From Cytophagaceae bacterium (GTDB lineage: Bacteria > Bacteroidota > Bacteroidia > Cytophagales > Spirosomataceae): 35,539 nt of DNA. A model generated the notes under the pieces. The model had not been told where the DNA came from and made no database searches. It worked only from the letters and a program-made list of their open reading frames with translations. Position 1 is the stretch's first letter. Every line of letters begins with the position of its first letter. This document shows, piece after piece, positions 15,183-23,415 of this stretch. A program made the position numbers and the translations under genes. The stretch is taken from assembly GCA_947464595.1 (NCBI GenBank), contig CANHXO010000012.1:1-35539 (forward strand), given 5' to 3'.

Positions 15183-17645
15183 ATGGAAAAGATTTTAAAA
15201 TTTGGGGGTACGAGTTGTGGTAGTATAGTCAGTATTCAATCCGTTATTTCGATCATCGAATCGAATTTTAAGGCTCAAACTAAATTTGCCGTGGTTTTTT
15301 CCGCTATGAGCGGTGTGACAAACCAATTATTAGAAGCGGGGAACCTAGCTTCTAAGCGTAAAAATACAGACAATTCCATTATTGAGGATATTGAAAACAG
15401 GCATTTTGAGATCATCAAACACTTTATTCCAGTCACTGGCCAGTCTCAGGTCATTGCTCAGATTCGCACATTAATTAATGAACTGCGGGATGTGTTAAAA
15501 GGAATAAGTTTGATCAAAGAGATTTCCCCAAAAACATCTGATTTATTAGTGAGTTTTGGAGAAAGGCTATCGACCCAATTAATCTTTTCGGTTTTAGCCC
15601 AAAAGGGATTACCCGTTCTATATGTTGATGCAAGAAATCTAATAAAAACGAATCGAAATTTTGGCAAGTCAGAAGTCAACTTTTCTGAGACAAATCCGTT
15701 AATTCAACAGTATTTTAATGAAAATGGCCATAAAATTTGTCTAATCACAGGTTTTATTGGGTCTAATGCAGATGGAGATACCACCACCTTAGGAAGAGGT
15801 GGTTCTGATTATACTGCTTCCGTTTTTGGTTCTGCTTTAAATGTTCAGGAGATTGAGATTTGGACAGACGTAGATGGTATGATGACCGCAGATCCGCGTA
15901 AAGTTTTTTCTGCGTTTACGATTCCTTCGATTTCGTATGCTGAAGCGATGGAGTTAACGCATTTTGGGGCCAAAGTTATTTATCCTCCGTCTTTGCAGCC
16001 GGCATTTGCTAAAAATATCCCTATTCGAGTATTGAATACATTCAATTCCTCATTTAAGGGAACAATCATTAGTCGCGAATCGACTTTAAGTCCTTATATT
16101 ATTACGGGAATAAGTTCCATCGATCATTTGTCCCTAGTTAATTTACAAGGATCAGGGATGATCGGCGTGGCGGGGGTTTCCGCTAAACTATTTACTGTTT
16201 TAGCTCGAGAGAAAATTTCTGTGATTTTGATTTCACAAGCATCTTCAGAGCATTCAATTTGTTTTGCCATTGAGCCTCAGGTTTCAGAAAAAGTGAAGGA
16301 GATCTTGTACCGGGAGTTTTCTGCTGAGATTGAATCCGGTGACCTTGAGGGAATTGATATTCAAAATGATCTTTCTGTGATCGCTGTGGTAGGAGAGGGG
16401 ATGCGAAAGCATACCGGTGTTAGCGGTAAATTGTTTTCTGTTTTAGGTAAGAATGGGATCAATATTGTGGCAACAGCACAAGGATCTTCTGAATTGAATA
16501 TTTCGGTAGTAATCGAGCAAAAGGATTTGTCTAAGGCTTTAAATGTCATCCATGAAACCTTTTTCTTTTCTCAGCTAAAGACTTTGCATTTGTTTTTAGT
16601 GGGTGCCGGCTTGATAGGCAAGACCTTATTGGCCCAATTGATAGGCCAAGAACGGTATTTAGCTAAATATAAAGGCTTGAAAATAAAGCTTGTGGGTTTA
16701 GCCAATAGCCGGAAACAATATATTCATGAGGCCGGAATTGACCTAAAGAATGCGATTGAATGGTTGGATTCAAAAGGTTCTACCAATGATTTGAATTCAT
16801 TTGTCTCTGATTTAAAGCAACTGAATTTGCCAAATTCCATTTTTGCAGATTGTACGGCTAGCAAAGATATCTATCAATTTTATTTGGGTTTATTTCATGC
16901 CAATGTATCCGTAGTTACCCCTAATAAAGTCGCTAATTCGGGCCCATATGAACTTTATGCTGAGTTGCATCAAACTGCTTTAGCCAAGGGAGTTAAGTTT
17001 TTATATGAAACGAATGTGGGGGCAGGTTTACCTGTGATTAACACATTGCAAGGTTTAATTTCTTCCGGTGATCGTTTTGAAAAAATTGAGGGCATCTTAT
17101 CAGGAACTTTATCTTATTTATTTAACTCATTTATTCCTGGCAAATCTTTTGCAGAGGTTTTGATGGAAGCTAAGAAAAAAGGATATACTGAACCTGATCC
17201 TCGTGAAGACCTAAGTGGGATGGATGTGGCTCGTAAAATACTGATTTTAAGTAGGGAAATTGGTTTGAAATTAGAGTTTTCAGATATTACTATTTCACCA
17301 ATTATTCCTCGTTCATGTGAAATGGCGCCAACAGTCGATGCATTTTTTGACGAGTTGGAAAATCAAAATGTATACTTTGAGGATTTAGTTAATCGCGCAC
17401 ATGCCCATGGACATGTATTGAGATACATCGCTACACTGGAGGATCAGAAGATTACCATTGGTTTAAAAGAAATTGATTCTTCTCATCCTTTTTATCAAAT
17501 GGATGGAGCTGATAATGTGATTGCATTCACAACAAAAAGATATCACGATAGGCCGCTGGTCATTAAAGGACCTGGGGCTGGTGCGGAAGTTACGGCTTCT
17601 GGCGTGTTTGCTGACATTGTATCATTAGGTAGTTATTTGGGATAA
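15183..17645 (+). CDS. thrA: ThrA, bifunctional aspartokinase / homoserine dehydrogenase
   Basis: This 820-residue fusion runs the first and third steps from aspartate toward threonine and methionine. The aspartokinase domain (about 1-290) starts KILKFGGTSCGS and has TTLGRGGSDYTAS and WTDVDGMMTADPR; two ACT regulatory repeats follow (about 310-455, SGMIGVAGVSAKLF and GMRKHTGVSGKLFSVL), which in the family bind threonine. The homoserine dehydrogenase part (about 465-820) has GAGLIGKTLLAQL, VTPNKVANSG, and GILSGTLSYLFN. I prefer ATG 15183; a TTG at 15168 in the same frame has AGGAG 5 nt upstream and would add five residues. thrB follows after 2 nt. Confidence 0.95.
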   Translation: MEKILKFGGTSCGSIVSIQSVISIIESNFKAQTKFAVVFSAMSGVTNQLLEAGNLASKRKNTDNSIIEDIENRHFEIIKHFIPVTGQSQVIAQIRTLINELRDVLKGISLIKEISPKTSDLLVSFGERLSTQLIFSVLAQKGLPVLYVDARNLIKTNRNFGKSEVNFSETNPLIQQYFNENGHKICLITGFIGSNADGDTTTLGRGGSDYTASVFGSALNVQEIEIWTDVDGMMTADPRKVFSAFTIPSISYAEAMELTHFGAKVIYPPSLQPAFAKNIPIRVLNTFNSSFKGTIISRESTLSPYIITGISSIDHLSLVNLQGSGMIGVAGVSAKLFTVLAREKISVILISQASSEHSICFAIEPQVSEKVKEILYREFSAEIESGDLEGIDIQNDLSVIAVVGEGMRKHTGVSGKLFSVLGKNGINIVATAQGSSELNISVVIEQKDLSKALNVIHETFFFSQLKTLHLFLVGAGLIGKTLLAQLIGQERYLAKYKGLKIKLVGLANSRKQYIHEAGIDLKNAIEWLDSKGSTNDLNSFVSDLKQLNLPNSIFADCTASKDIYQFYLGLFHANVSVVTPNKVANSGPYELYAELHQTALAKGVKFLYETNVGAGLPVINTLQGLISSGDRFEKIEGILSGTLSYLFNSFIPGKSFAEVLMEAKKKGYTEPDPREDLSGMDVARKILILSREIGLKLEFSDITISPIIPRSCEMAPTVDAFFDELENQNVYFEDLVNRAHAHGHVLRYIATLEDQKITIGLKEIDSSHPFYQMDGADNVIAFTTKRYHDRPLVIKGPGAGAEVTASGVFADIVSLGSYLG

Positions 17646-17647
17646 AT

Positions 17648-18583
17648 ATGGAAAAAATACGTGTTTATGCTCCTGCAACTGTGGCCAATGTCGCCTGTGG
17701 TTTTGATATTTTTGGTTTTGCTGTAAACCATCCCGGAGATGAAGTTGTCCTGATTAAAAAGAATTCCCCTGGAATAGAAATCGTTGAAATTACGGGAGAT
17801 GAAGGTCGTTTGCCAAAAGAGGTTTCAAAAAATACAGCGGGCATTGCGATTCAAAAATATTTAGAATTTATAGGTCAATCCGAACAAGGATTTTTGTTAT
17901 CCCTACATAAAGATATGCCTTTGGGTTCCGGATTAGGCTCATCTGCCGCATCTGCTGTAGCAGGGGTTTTTGCTGCGAATGAATTGATGGGTAGACCTTT
18001 AGCTCAAAAAGATTTACTTCCTTTTGCGATGGAAGGGGAAAGAGTGGCTTGTGGATCTGCCCATGCTGATAATGTAGGACCTAGTTTATTAGGTGGCTTT
18101 GTGATCATACGAAGTTATGAGCCATTGGATATCATTCAGATTCCTACGCCCGAAAATTTGTATGCAAGCATTGTTCATCCACAAATTGAGGTCAATACGA
18201 AAGATGCGAGAGGTATTTTGAATAAAGAAATTTTCTTATCTACAGCCATTACTCAGATGGGAAATGTGGCTGGTTTAGTCGCTGGCCTACTTTTGCCAGA
18301 TTATGAACTCATTGGTCGTTCTTTAGTGGATGTAATCATAGAACCCTCACGTGCCATTTTAATCCCCGCTTTCAAAGAGGTAAAATTGGCTGCGCTAAAT
18401 TCTGGAGCCTTAGGTTGCTCTATTTCTGGTTCAGGGCCCTCATTATTTGCCCTTTCAAAAGGGGAGGAGGTAGCCCAAAAAGTCGCTAGTCGTATGTCAG
18501 CAGAATTTGCTAATGTTGGGATTGGGTCGGAAACGTATGTATCTCAAATCAACCAAGCAGGGCCAGTTATTCTGCCTTTTTAG
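17648..18583 (+). CDS. thrB: ThrB, homoserine kinase (GHMP family)
   Basis: The 311-residue GHMP kinase phosphorylates homoserine to O-phosphohomoserine for threonine synthesis. The N-terminal VYAPATVANVACGFDIFGFA (6-25), the ATP-binding loop PLGSGLGSSAASAVAG (about 97-112) and the C-terminal GCSISGSGPSLFAL are diagnostic. It starts 2 nt after thrA, so the pair is one operon. The common third gene thrC (threonine synthase) is missing here; instead the thrB stop overlaps the stop of a convergent Xer recombinase gene by 4 nt. Confidence 0.96.
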   Translation: MEKIRVYAPATVANVACGFDIFGFAVNHPGDEVVLIKKNSPGIEIVEITGDEGRLPKEVSKNTAGIAIQKYLEFIGQSEQGFLLSLHKDMPLGSGLGSSAASAVAGVFAANELMGRPLAQKDLLPFAMEGERVACGSAHADNVGPSLLGGFVIIRSYEPLDIIQIPTPENLYASIVHPQIEVNTKDARGILNKEIFLSTAITQMGNVAGLVAGLLLPDYELIGRSLVDVIIEPSRAILIPAFKEVKLAALNSGALGCSISGSGPSLFALSKGEEVAQKVASRMSAEFANVGIGSETYVSQINQAGPVILPF

Positions 18584-19449
18584 GCCTTAGGGTGTGCTTG
18601 GGAATAAATTTCCTTGATTTTTTCCATCGAATTATGTGTGTAGACTTGTGTGGCAGCTAGGTTAGCATGTCCCAACAACTCCTTGATGGCATTTAGATCG
18701 GCCCCACGGTTTAATAAATGTGTCGCATAAGTATGACGCAATATGTGTGGCGATAGCTTTTCTAAGGTACTTATTTGACTTAATTGTTTTTTAACTAGCC
18801 TCTGAACAAATACAGGATAAAGGATTTCACCTTTATCGGTCAACAATAAGTTCTCGTGCGTATAAGGGCAGACCTTTAAGTAATTTTCAATTAAGGCTTC
18901 AATCAGTTTGGGGATGGGTACTATTCTTTCTTTATTTCTTTTACCAATGACCCGGATGGTTCCAGATAGTAAATTGACCTGCATGCGTTTTAAGGAGATT
19001 AATTCAGCCAAACGGATGCCCGTGCCATATAATAAGAAAAGGATTAATTGATCTCGTAAATCTTCGAATGAGCTAAGGTCGACCGGTAGATTTAATAATG
19101 GTTCTATTTCAGATTCTCGAAGAAATTGTGGCAATTTTTTCTTCGTTTTAATCATTTTAATCGTCGACATAGGATTGTCTTGACGATCACCCCGACGCAA
19201 TAAAAATTTAAAAAAAGTTCTAAGGGTCGCAAGTTTTCGGTTGATGCTGCGGTTTTGAATCGCATCATCTGATAGCTGAATCAACCATCCCCTTATTAAA
19301 TCTGATTTGATTTCGGTAATGTTTGTCTCTAAACCAATAAATGCAAGGAATTGGTTAAGGTCATTTTCATACGCAGTAACGGTATGAATACTTAGTCTTC
19401 TTTCTACTTTGAGGTGGACCAAAAAAAAATTGACTAACTCTCGATTCAT
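18580..19449 (-). CDS. Tyrosine recombinase XerC/XerD
   Basis: The 289-residue protein has an N-terminal SAM-like core-binding domain (about 1-88) and a catalytic domain with all six tyrosine-recombinase residues: Arg146 (GTGIRLAEL), Lys170 (GKRNKERIVPI), His235 and Arg238 (HILRHTYATHLL), His261 (LGHANLAATQVY) and Tyr270. These resolve chromosome dimers at dif near the terminus. It is cotranscribed with rpsU, 39 nt upstream, a common Bacteroidota arrangement, and there are no phage or mobile genes around, so it is a housekeeping Xer and not an integrase. XerC versus XerD is not settled. Confidence 0.93.
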   Translation of the reverse strand: MNRELVNFFLVHLKVERRLSIHTVTAYENDLNQFLAFIGLETNITEIKSDLIRGWLIQLSDDAIQNRSINRKLATLRTFFKFLLRRGDRQDNPMSTIKMIKTKKKLPQFLRESEIEPLLNLPVDLSSFEDLRDQLILFLLYGTGIRLAELISLKRMQVNLLSGTIRVIGKRNKERIVPIPKLIEALIENYLKVCPYTHENLLLTDKGEILYPVFVQRLVKKQLSQISTLEKLSPHILRHTYATHLLNRGADLNAIKELLGHANLAATQVYTHNSMEKIKEIYSQAHPKA

Positions 19450-19488
19450 AGCCCGAAAGTAGTCAATTCTTTAAATATCTGGTAGGAA

Positions 19489-19683
19489 TTAGTTGTTTAT
19501 ATTCCCGTAAGTAGTCTGCTTGTAAGCCGCACGAATTAATTCGGTACGACGAGCAATTGATGGTTTTTCAAATGCCGATCTTCTACGAAGTTCCTTTACA
19601 ACACCTGTTTTCTCAAATTTCTTTTTGAAGCGCTTTAAAGCTTTATCAATTGACTCGTTCTCTTTAATTGAAATAATTAACAT
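19489..19683 (-). CDS. rpsU: 30S ribosomal protein bS21
   Basis: A 64-residue basic protein with the bS21 pattern MLIISIKENESIDKALKRF, then VVKELRRRSAFEKPS. I use ATG 19683 (an upstream in-frame start would add 21 residues unlike bS21). In the related Flavobacteriia, bS21 with bS6 and bS18 hides the 16S anti-Shine-Dalgarno sequence, and rpsU itself keeps a Shine-Dalgarno site for feedback control. Here the leader before the ATG reads AAAAAGAGAATATAC, with no strong GGAGG-like site, so that control is not evident. It is first in a unit with the Xer recombinase. Confidence 0.95.
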   Translation of the reverse strand: MLIISIKENESIDKALKRFKKKFEKTGVVKELRRRSAFEKPSIARRTELIRAAYKQTTYGNINN

Positions 19684-19715
19684 GTATATTCTCTTTTTTT
19701 TATTGAATTGGAATG

Positions 19716-19746
19716 CAAAGATAATTTTATTTTTTTTGAATTGCAA
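19716..19746 (-). promoter_or_regulatory. Promoter of the rpsU-xer unit
   Basis: On the minus strand TTG (19746-19744) is followed after 20 nt by TATCTTTG (19723-19716), a full -7 match. The transcription start would lie about 27 nt upstream of the rpsU ATG. Confidence 0.7.
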
Positions 19747-19803
19747 GTCATTATGTTAAATTTTGAGCTGTATATTTTATCGGCTGGTTGATGATTTTTT
19801 ACT

Positions 19804-19811
19804 TATTTTTG
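19804..19811 (+). promoter_or_regulatory. -7 box of metG
   Basis: TATTTTTG is a full match to TAnnTTTG, ending 22 nt upstream of the metG ATG. No clear -33 TTG is seen at normal spacing. Confidence 0.45.
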
Positions 19812-19833
19812 TATTTTAATTGAAATTTAAGAT

Positions 19834-21864
19834 ATGTCTAAATTTTCACGGACTACGGTAACGGCAGCTTTGATTTATGCGAATGGTCCTATTCACATTG
19901 GTCATTTAGCGGGTTGTTATTTGCCAGCTGACATTTATGTGCGGTTTTTACGTTTACAGAAGAAGGATGTTATTTTTGTTTCTGGGACTGATGAACATGG
20001 GGTGCCCATAACTATTAAAGCGCAAAAGGAGGGGAAAACACCCCAAGAAGTAGTAGACTTTTATTACAAAGAAATTAAATCCTCATTTCAGGATTTTGGT
20101 ATATCGTTTGATTTTTACGGAAGAACTTCAGATCCAGTTCATCATCAATTTTCTCAAGATTTCTTTTTGAAGTTATATGAAGAGGGGAAATTTGTCGAGG
20201 AGACGACGATGCAATATTTTGATGAGTCTGCGAACCAATTTCTAGCTGATCGTTATATAACTGGAGATTGCCCATCTTGCAAGCAGCCTGGTGCTTATGG
20301 AGACCAATGTGAAAAGTGTGGGACTACTTTATCCCCGAATGAGCTTTTGAATCCTAAATCTATGTTGAGTGGAGCTTCTCCAGTCTTGAAGCCAACTAAA
20401 AACTGGTTTTTGCCCTTAGATCAGTGGCAGGGAGAATTAACTAAATACATTGATTCGCATCCAGAATGGAAGCCTAATGTACTGGGCCAAGTTAAATCTT
20501 GGTTGCAGGAGGGCCTCAGGCCGCGAGCAATGACCCGAGATTTAAATTGGGGAGTTCCTATTCCATTGCCTGATACAGAGGGGAAAGTTTTGTATGTGTG
20601 GTTTGATGCGCCTATTGGTTATATGTCAATGACGACACAGTTGACACCCGACTGGGAAAAGTATTGGAAAGCGAAGGATTCGCAAGTCGTTCATTTCATA
20701 GGAAAAGATAACATTGTCTTTCATTGTTTAATTTTTCCTGCGATGTGCATGGCTCACGGGGAATTTCAGTTGGCAGACCAAGTGCCAGCGAATGAGTTTA
20801 TGAATTTAGAGGGAGATAAAATTTCAACCTCTAGAAATTGGGCTGTTTGGTTGCATGAATATTTGCAAGACTTTCCTGGAAAGCAAGATGTTTTGCGTTA
20901 TACATTGACATCTTTAAGTCCTGAAACGAAGGATTCAGATTTCACTTGGTCGGATTTTCAGACCAAAAATAATTCTGAATTAGTCGCCATTTTAGGCAAT
21001 TTTGTCAATAGAGCATTTGTATTGATTGATAAAAATTTCGACTCTCAAGTGCCAGTAAAATCAGCAGAATCAAGTTTAGAATCGGATTTGATGTTGGCTC
21101 TGAAGGATATTCCTGCCAAATTAGATGCTGCTTTAGCCACATTTAAATTCCGGGACGCTTTAGTCATTGCGATGGAAATTGCCAGGCTTGGAAATAAATA
21201 TTTAGCGGAGACTGAGCCTTGGAAGGTGATTAAAGAAGATCGTGAAAAGGCGGGGTCCATTTTAAATTTTGCGGTCCAATTGGTCGCTCAATCAGCCATC
21301 GCCTTAGAACCATTTATCCCCTTTACTTCGAATAAATTAAGAGAAGCTCTTGGGATGTCTGAGTATTCGTGGACACACATTGGCGACTTTGATCTTATTC
21401 CAGCTGGGCAAACATTAAAAAATCCAGGTTTGTTATTTGATAAAATTGAGGATGATGTGATCCAATTGCAAATTGAGAAATTAAATAAAACTAAAAATCA
21501 AATGGAATTAGCCTCTAAATCAGTTCCAAATATCAAGGAAACTATCGAATTTGATGACTTTGCTAAAATGGATATTCGGATTGGTGAAATCGTTGCTGCT
21601 GAAAAAATGGAAAAGAGCAAAAAACTATTGAAGCTCACGGTGAAGGATGGAATAAAAGAACGTACTATTTTGAGTGGGATAGCTGAGCATTTTAACCCGG
21701 AAGAGGTTGTTGGAAAACAGGTTAGTTTCCTGGCCAACTTAGCACCCCGGAAAATGATGGGTATCGAAAGTGAAGGGATGATTTTAATGGCTGAGGACGC
21801 GGATGGGTCACTTTCATTTGTGCAGCCCGATAAGAAAATATGGAATGGAGCAACGGTAAATTAA
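19834..21864 (+). CDS. metG: Methionyl-tRNA synthetase
   Basis: This 676-residue class I synthetase charges tRNA-Met. It has the HIGH motif as HIGH (residues 21-24), a four-Cys zinc knuckle (Cys146, Cys149, Cys159, Cys162), and the KMSKS loop as KISTS (329-333), followed by the anticodon-binding helical domain. The C-terminal part from about residue 565 ([20 protein letters not shown]) is the OB-fold tRNA-binding domain of MetG1-type enzymes, with [18 protein letters not shown]. Length and domain order are normal. It is followed by a strong terminator at 21888. Confidence 0.97.
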   Translation: MSKFSRTTVTAALIYANGPIHIGHLAGCYLPADIYVRFLRLQKKDVIFVSGTDEHGVPITIKAQKEGKTPQEVVDFYYKEIKSSFQDFGISFDFYGRTSDPVHHQFSQDFFLKLYEEGKFVEETTMQYFDESANQFLADRYITGDCPSCKQPGAYGDQCEKCGTTLSPNELLNPKSMLSGASPVLKPTKNWFLPLDQWQGELTKYIDSHPEWKPNVLGQVKSWLQEGLRPRAMTRDLNWGVPIPLPDTEGKVLYVWFDAPIGYMSMTTQLTPDWEKYWKAKDSQVVHFIGKDNIVFHCLIFPAMCMAHGEFQLADQVPANEFMNLEGDKISTSRNWAVWLHEYLQDFPGKQDVLRYTLTSLSPETKDSDFTWSDFQTKNNSELVAILGNFVNRAFVLIDKNFDSQVPVKSAESSLESDLMLALKDIPAKLDAALATFKFRDALVIAMEIARLGNKYLAETEPWKVIKEDREKAGSILNFAVQLVAQSAIALEPFIPFTSNKLREALGMSEYSWTHIGDFDLIPAGQTLKNPGLLFDKIEDDVIQLQIEKLNKTKNQMELASKSVPNIKETIEFDDFAKMDIRIGEIVAAEKMEKSKKLLKLTVKDGIKERTILSGIAEHFNPEEVVGKQVSFLANLAPRKMMGIESEGMILMAEDADGSLSFVQPDKKIWNGATVN

Positions 21865-21887
21865 ATTTTACACCGTTTAATAAATAA

Positions 21888-21920
21888 AAATAAGGCCAGA
21901 AGAGACTTCTGGCCTTATTT
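21888..21920. terminator. Terminator after metG
   Basis: A perfect 14-bp stem (aaataaggccagaa, 21888-21901, with complement 21907-21920) has a 5-nt loop, flanked by A- and T-rich runs on both sides, so it can end transcription in both directions. Confidence 0.9.
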
Positions 21921-21925
21921 ATGTA

Positions 21926-21952
21926 ACCTCTAAACCTATTTAACTATGAAAA
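21926..21952 (+). repeat. 27-bp direct repeat, copy 1
   Basis: The repeat starts ACCTCTAAACC and ends AACTATGAAAA. It begins 5 nt after the metG terminator. An ATG inside it opens a 25-codon ORF (21946-22023). Copy 2 is identical and lies at 22044-22070. Confidence 0.85.
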
Positions 21953-22008
21953 TTTATACAAATATAGCTCTTTTGTGGAAAAAATATAAGTTTAGTGCAA
22001 AAAAAATA

Positions 22009-22037
22009 AAAAGGTGTCGTTAAAAACAACACCTTTT
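22009..22037 (-). terminator. Terminator of the secreted hypothetical gene
   Basis: Arms aaaaggtgt (22009-22017) and its complement (22029-22037), with three more inner pairs (GTT/AAC) beyond a mismatch, are followed on the minus strand by TATTTTTTTT. It lies about 50 nt after the stop at 22087. Confidence 0.85.
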
Positions 22038-22043
22038 CTGAAT

Positions 22044-22070
22044 ACCTCTAAACCTATTTAACTATGAAAA
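22044..22070 (+). repeat. 27-bp direct repeat, copy 2
   Basis: Identical to copy 1 at 21926-21952, with 91 nt between them, starting 6 nt after the 22009-22037 hairpin. The two hairpins differ in sequence, so only the repeat, not a whole block, is conserved. Confidence 0.85.
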
Positions 22071-22086
22071 CTACTAACAATCTAAA

Positions 22087-22551
22087 TTAGAATACAACGA
22101 TCGTATCTACATTTTCTACTGGCAAATTGCTAGAACTTGTATCAATGCTTTTCTCCTCCTCTATCACTGCCCAGACTGCATTAATTGCTTTTGCTGATTT
22201 GCATATTTCTTTTATCCATGTTAACGTATTTACGTCTGAAATATTATCTCCTTGAGAAATAATCGTTTTAACGGTGGAGTTGAAAATGGCTTTTTCTTCT
22301 TTACTTACTTTAAGGTAATTTTGATTATTTTTTTGATAATCCTCTAATATTGAAATGGTTAGGCTAGCCGATGAAGGCTTAGTACCTGAATTTTCTTTTA
22401 ATATTAATGTTTGAATTACTTCTGAAAGAGTTTCACTCTTTGATGACACGATGGCATTTACTCCTTTTCCTGTCAAACCGCTTGCTTGTACTGTTGGGTT
22501 GATTAATCCTAAACCTAGTAGGACGCTAATCACTGTTATTTTACTATTCAT
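22087..22551 (-). CDS. Small secreted protein of unknown function
   Basis: I do not recognise this 154-residue protein. It begins with a signal peptide (MNSKITVISVLLGLGL, probable cleavage after VQA at about residue 23). The mature part is Ser/Thr- and Lys-rich, mainly helical in appearance, with one Cys (EICKSAKAINAVWAV) and an acidic tail ENVDTIVVF. There is no membrane segment, lipobox or repeated motif. It has its own near-perfect promoter (TTTG-19-TAAATTTG) and its own terminator, so it is a single-gene unit likely to be well expressed. The surrounding DNA is unusually AT-rich for the window. Secretion to the periplasm or outside is a prediction; function is unknown. Confidence 0.75.
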   Translation of the reverse strand: MNSKITVISVLLGLGLINPTVQASGLTGKGVNAIVSSKSETLSEVIQTLILKENSGTKPSSASLTISILEDYQKNNQNYLKVSKEEKAIFNSTVKTIISQGDNISDVNTLTWIKEICKSAKAINAVWAVIEEEKSIDTSSSNLPVENVDTIVVF

Positions 22552-22586
22552 TTGTTTTGTTATATTTATTAACTAAATCAACAATA

Positions 22587-22617
22587 CAAATTTATTGCAT
22601 TTTTTTAATATTGCAAA
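22587..22617 (-). promoter_or_regulatory. Consensus promoter of the secreted hypothetical gene
   Basis: On the minus strand TTTG (22617-22614) is followed after exactly 19 nt by TAAATTTG (22594-22587): full matches to both Bacteroidota promoter boxes. It is the clearest promoter in the window; the 5' leader would be about 30 nt. The rest of the AT-rich gap to 22800 shows no other feature. Confidence 0.8.
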
Positions 22618-22800
22618 ACTTTAATTTAGACAATTTTTATATTACAAAATCTGTTTATTTTAAAATATAGCTTAAATTAAGTATAAAATACAAGTTATTA
22701 TGCATTTAGCCAAATTTAATTTGGTTAAATATATTAATAGTTTTTGATAATTCTAATATAGAAATATTTAAATAAATCAAAAATTCTTTAAATAGTACAA

Positions 22801-23361
22801 CTATTGGTTAAATTTATTCATTGTTTGTTGGATTCCTTCCAAGCAAAAGTTCTCTATTATTTCAGAACTGCGGTCTAAGACGAATGAAATTTGATCTAAT
22901 TCTTTAGGTTCGAAGTTGCCCAGTACGTAATCAGCTTGTCTTCCTTTGGGGAAATCACTCCCAATTCCCATGCGCAATCTTCCATATTCAGTCGTTGTCA
23001 AGGATGCTTCTATGCTTTTTAATCCATTATGTCCTCCATTAGAACCTTTGGGTTTCAATCGAATGGTTTCAAAAGGTAAAGCGATATCGTCTAATACAAT
23101 AAGCAATCGATCAATTTCAATTTTTAATTGTTGGCTCCAGTAGAGAACTGATTTACCACTTAAATTCATGTAGGTGTTTGGCTTCAATAAATAAATGGTC
23201 TTTCCTTTCAGTTTATACGAGGTGATTGAACCGAGCCGGTCTGTTGAAAATTTAATATCTTTTTGTCTAGCCAAATAATCGACCGCCATAAACCCTATGT
23301 TATGCCGTGTGAAAAGATATTCTGGGCCTATATTTCCTAGGCCAACAATCAGGTAATTCAT
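22801..23361 (-). CDS. pth: Peptidyl-tRNA hydrolase
   Basis: The 186-residue protein has all Pth signatures: YLIVGLGNIGPEYLFTRHN with Asn10 and the catalytic His20, LKPNTYMNLSG (59-69), VLDDIALP with the Asp at 91-92, and KGSNGGHNGLKS with Asn112. Pth frees tRNA from peptidyl-tRNAs that drop off the ribosome and is essential in most bacteria. The length is standard. It is divergent from the SDR gene; a -7 box (TAAATTTG) lies 18 nt upstream. Confidence 0.96.
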   Translation of the reverse strand: MNYLIVGLGNIGPEYLFTRHNIGFMAVDYLARQKDIKFSTDRLGSITSYKLKGKTIYLLKPNTYMNLSGKSVLYWSQQLKIEIDRLLIVLDDIALPFETIRLKPKGSNGGHNGLKSIEASLTTTEYGRLRMGIGSDFPKGRQADYVLGNFEPKELDQISFVLDRSSEIIENFCLEGIQQTMNKFNQ

Positions 23362-23379
23362 GGAATTGATATTATTTTA

Positions 23380-23387
23380 CAAATTTA
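23380..23387 (-). promoter_or_regulatory. -7 box of pth
   Basis: TAAATTTG on the minus strand is a full match, 18 nt upstream of the pth start codon. No clear -33 box is seen. Confidence 0.45.
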
Positions 23388-23415
23388 GACATTACCTTCG
23401 TTAAAATATTTTGTT

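Noticed and set aside
18580-19449. Tyrosine recombinase as a sign of a phage, integron or genomic island
   Set aside because: It is a standard-length Xer protein paired with rpsU, with no tRNA, att-like repeats or mobile genes nearby.
21946-22023. 25-codon ORF starting in repeat copy 1
   Set aside because: Lys-rich, low complexity, ends inside a terminator stem of the opposite strand; no support as a gene, so it is mentioned only with the repeat.
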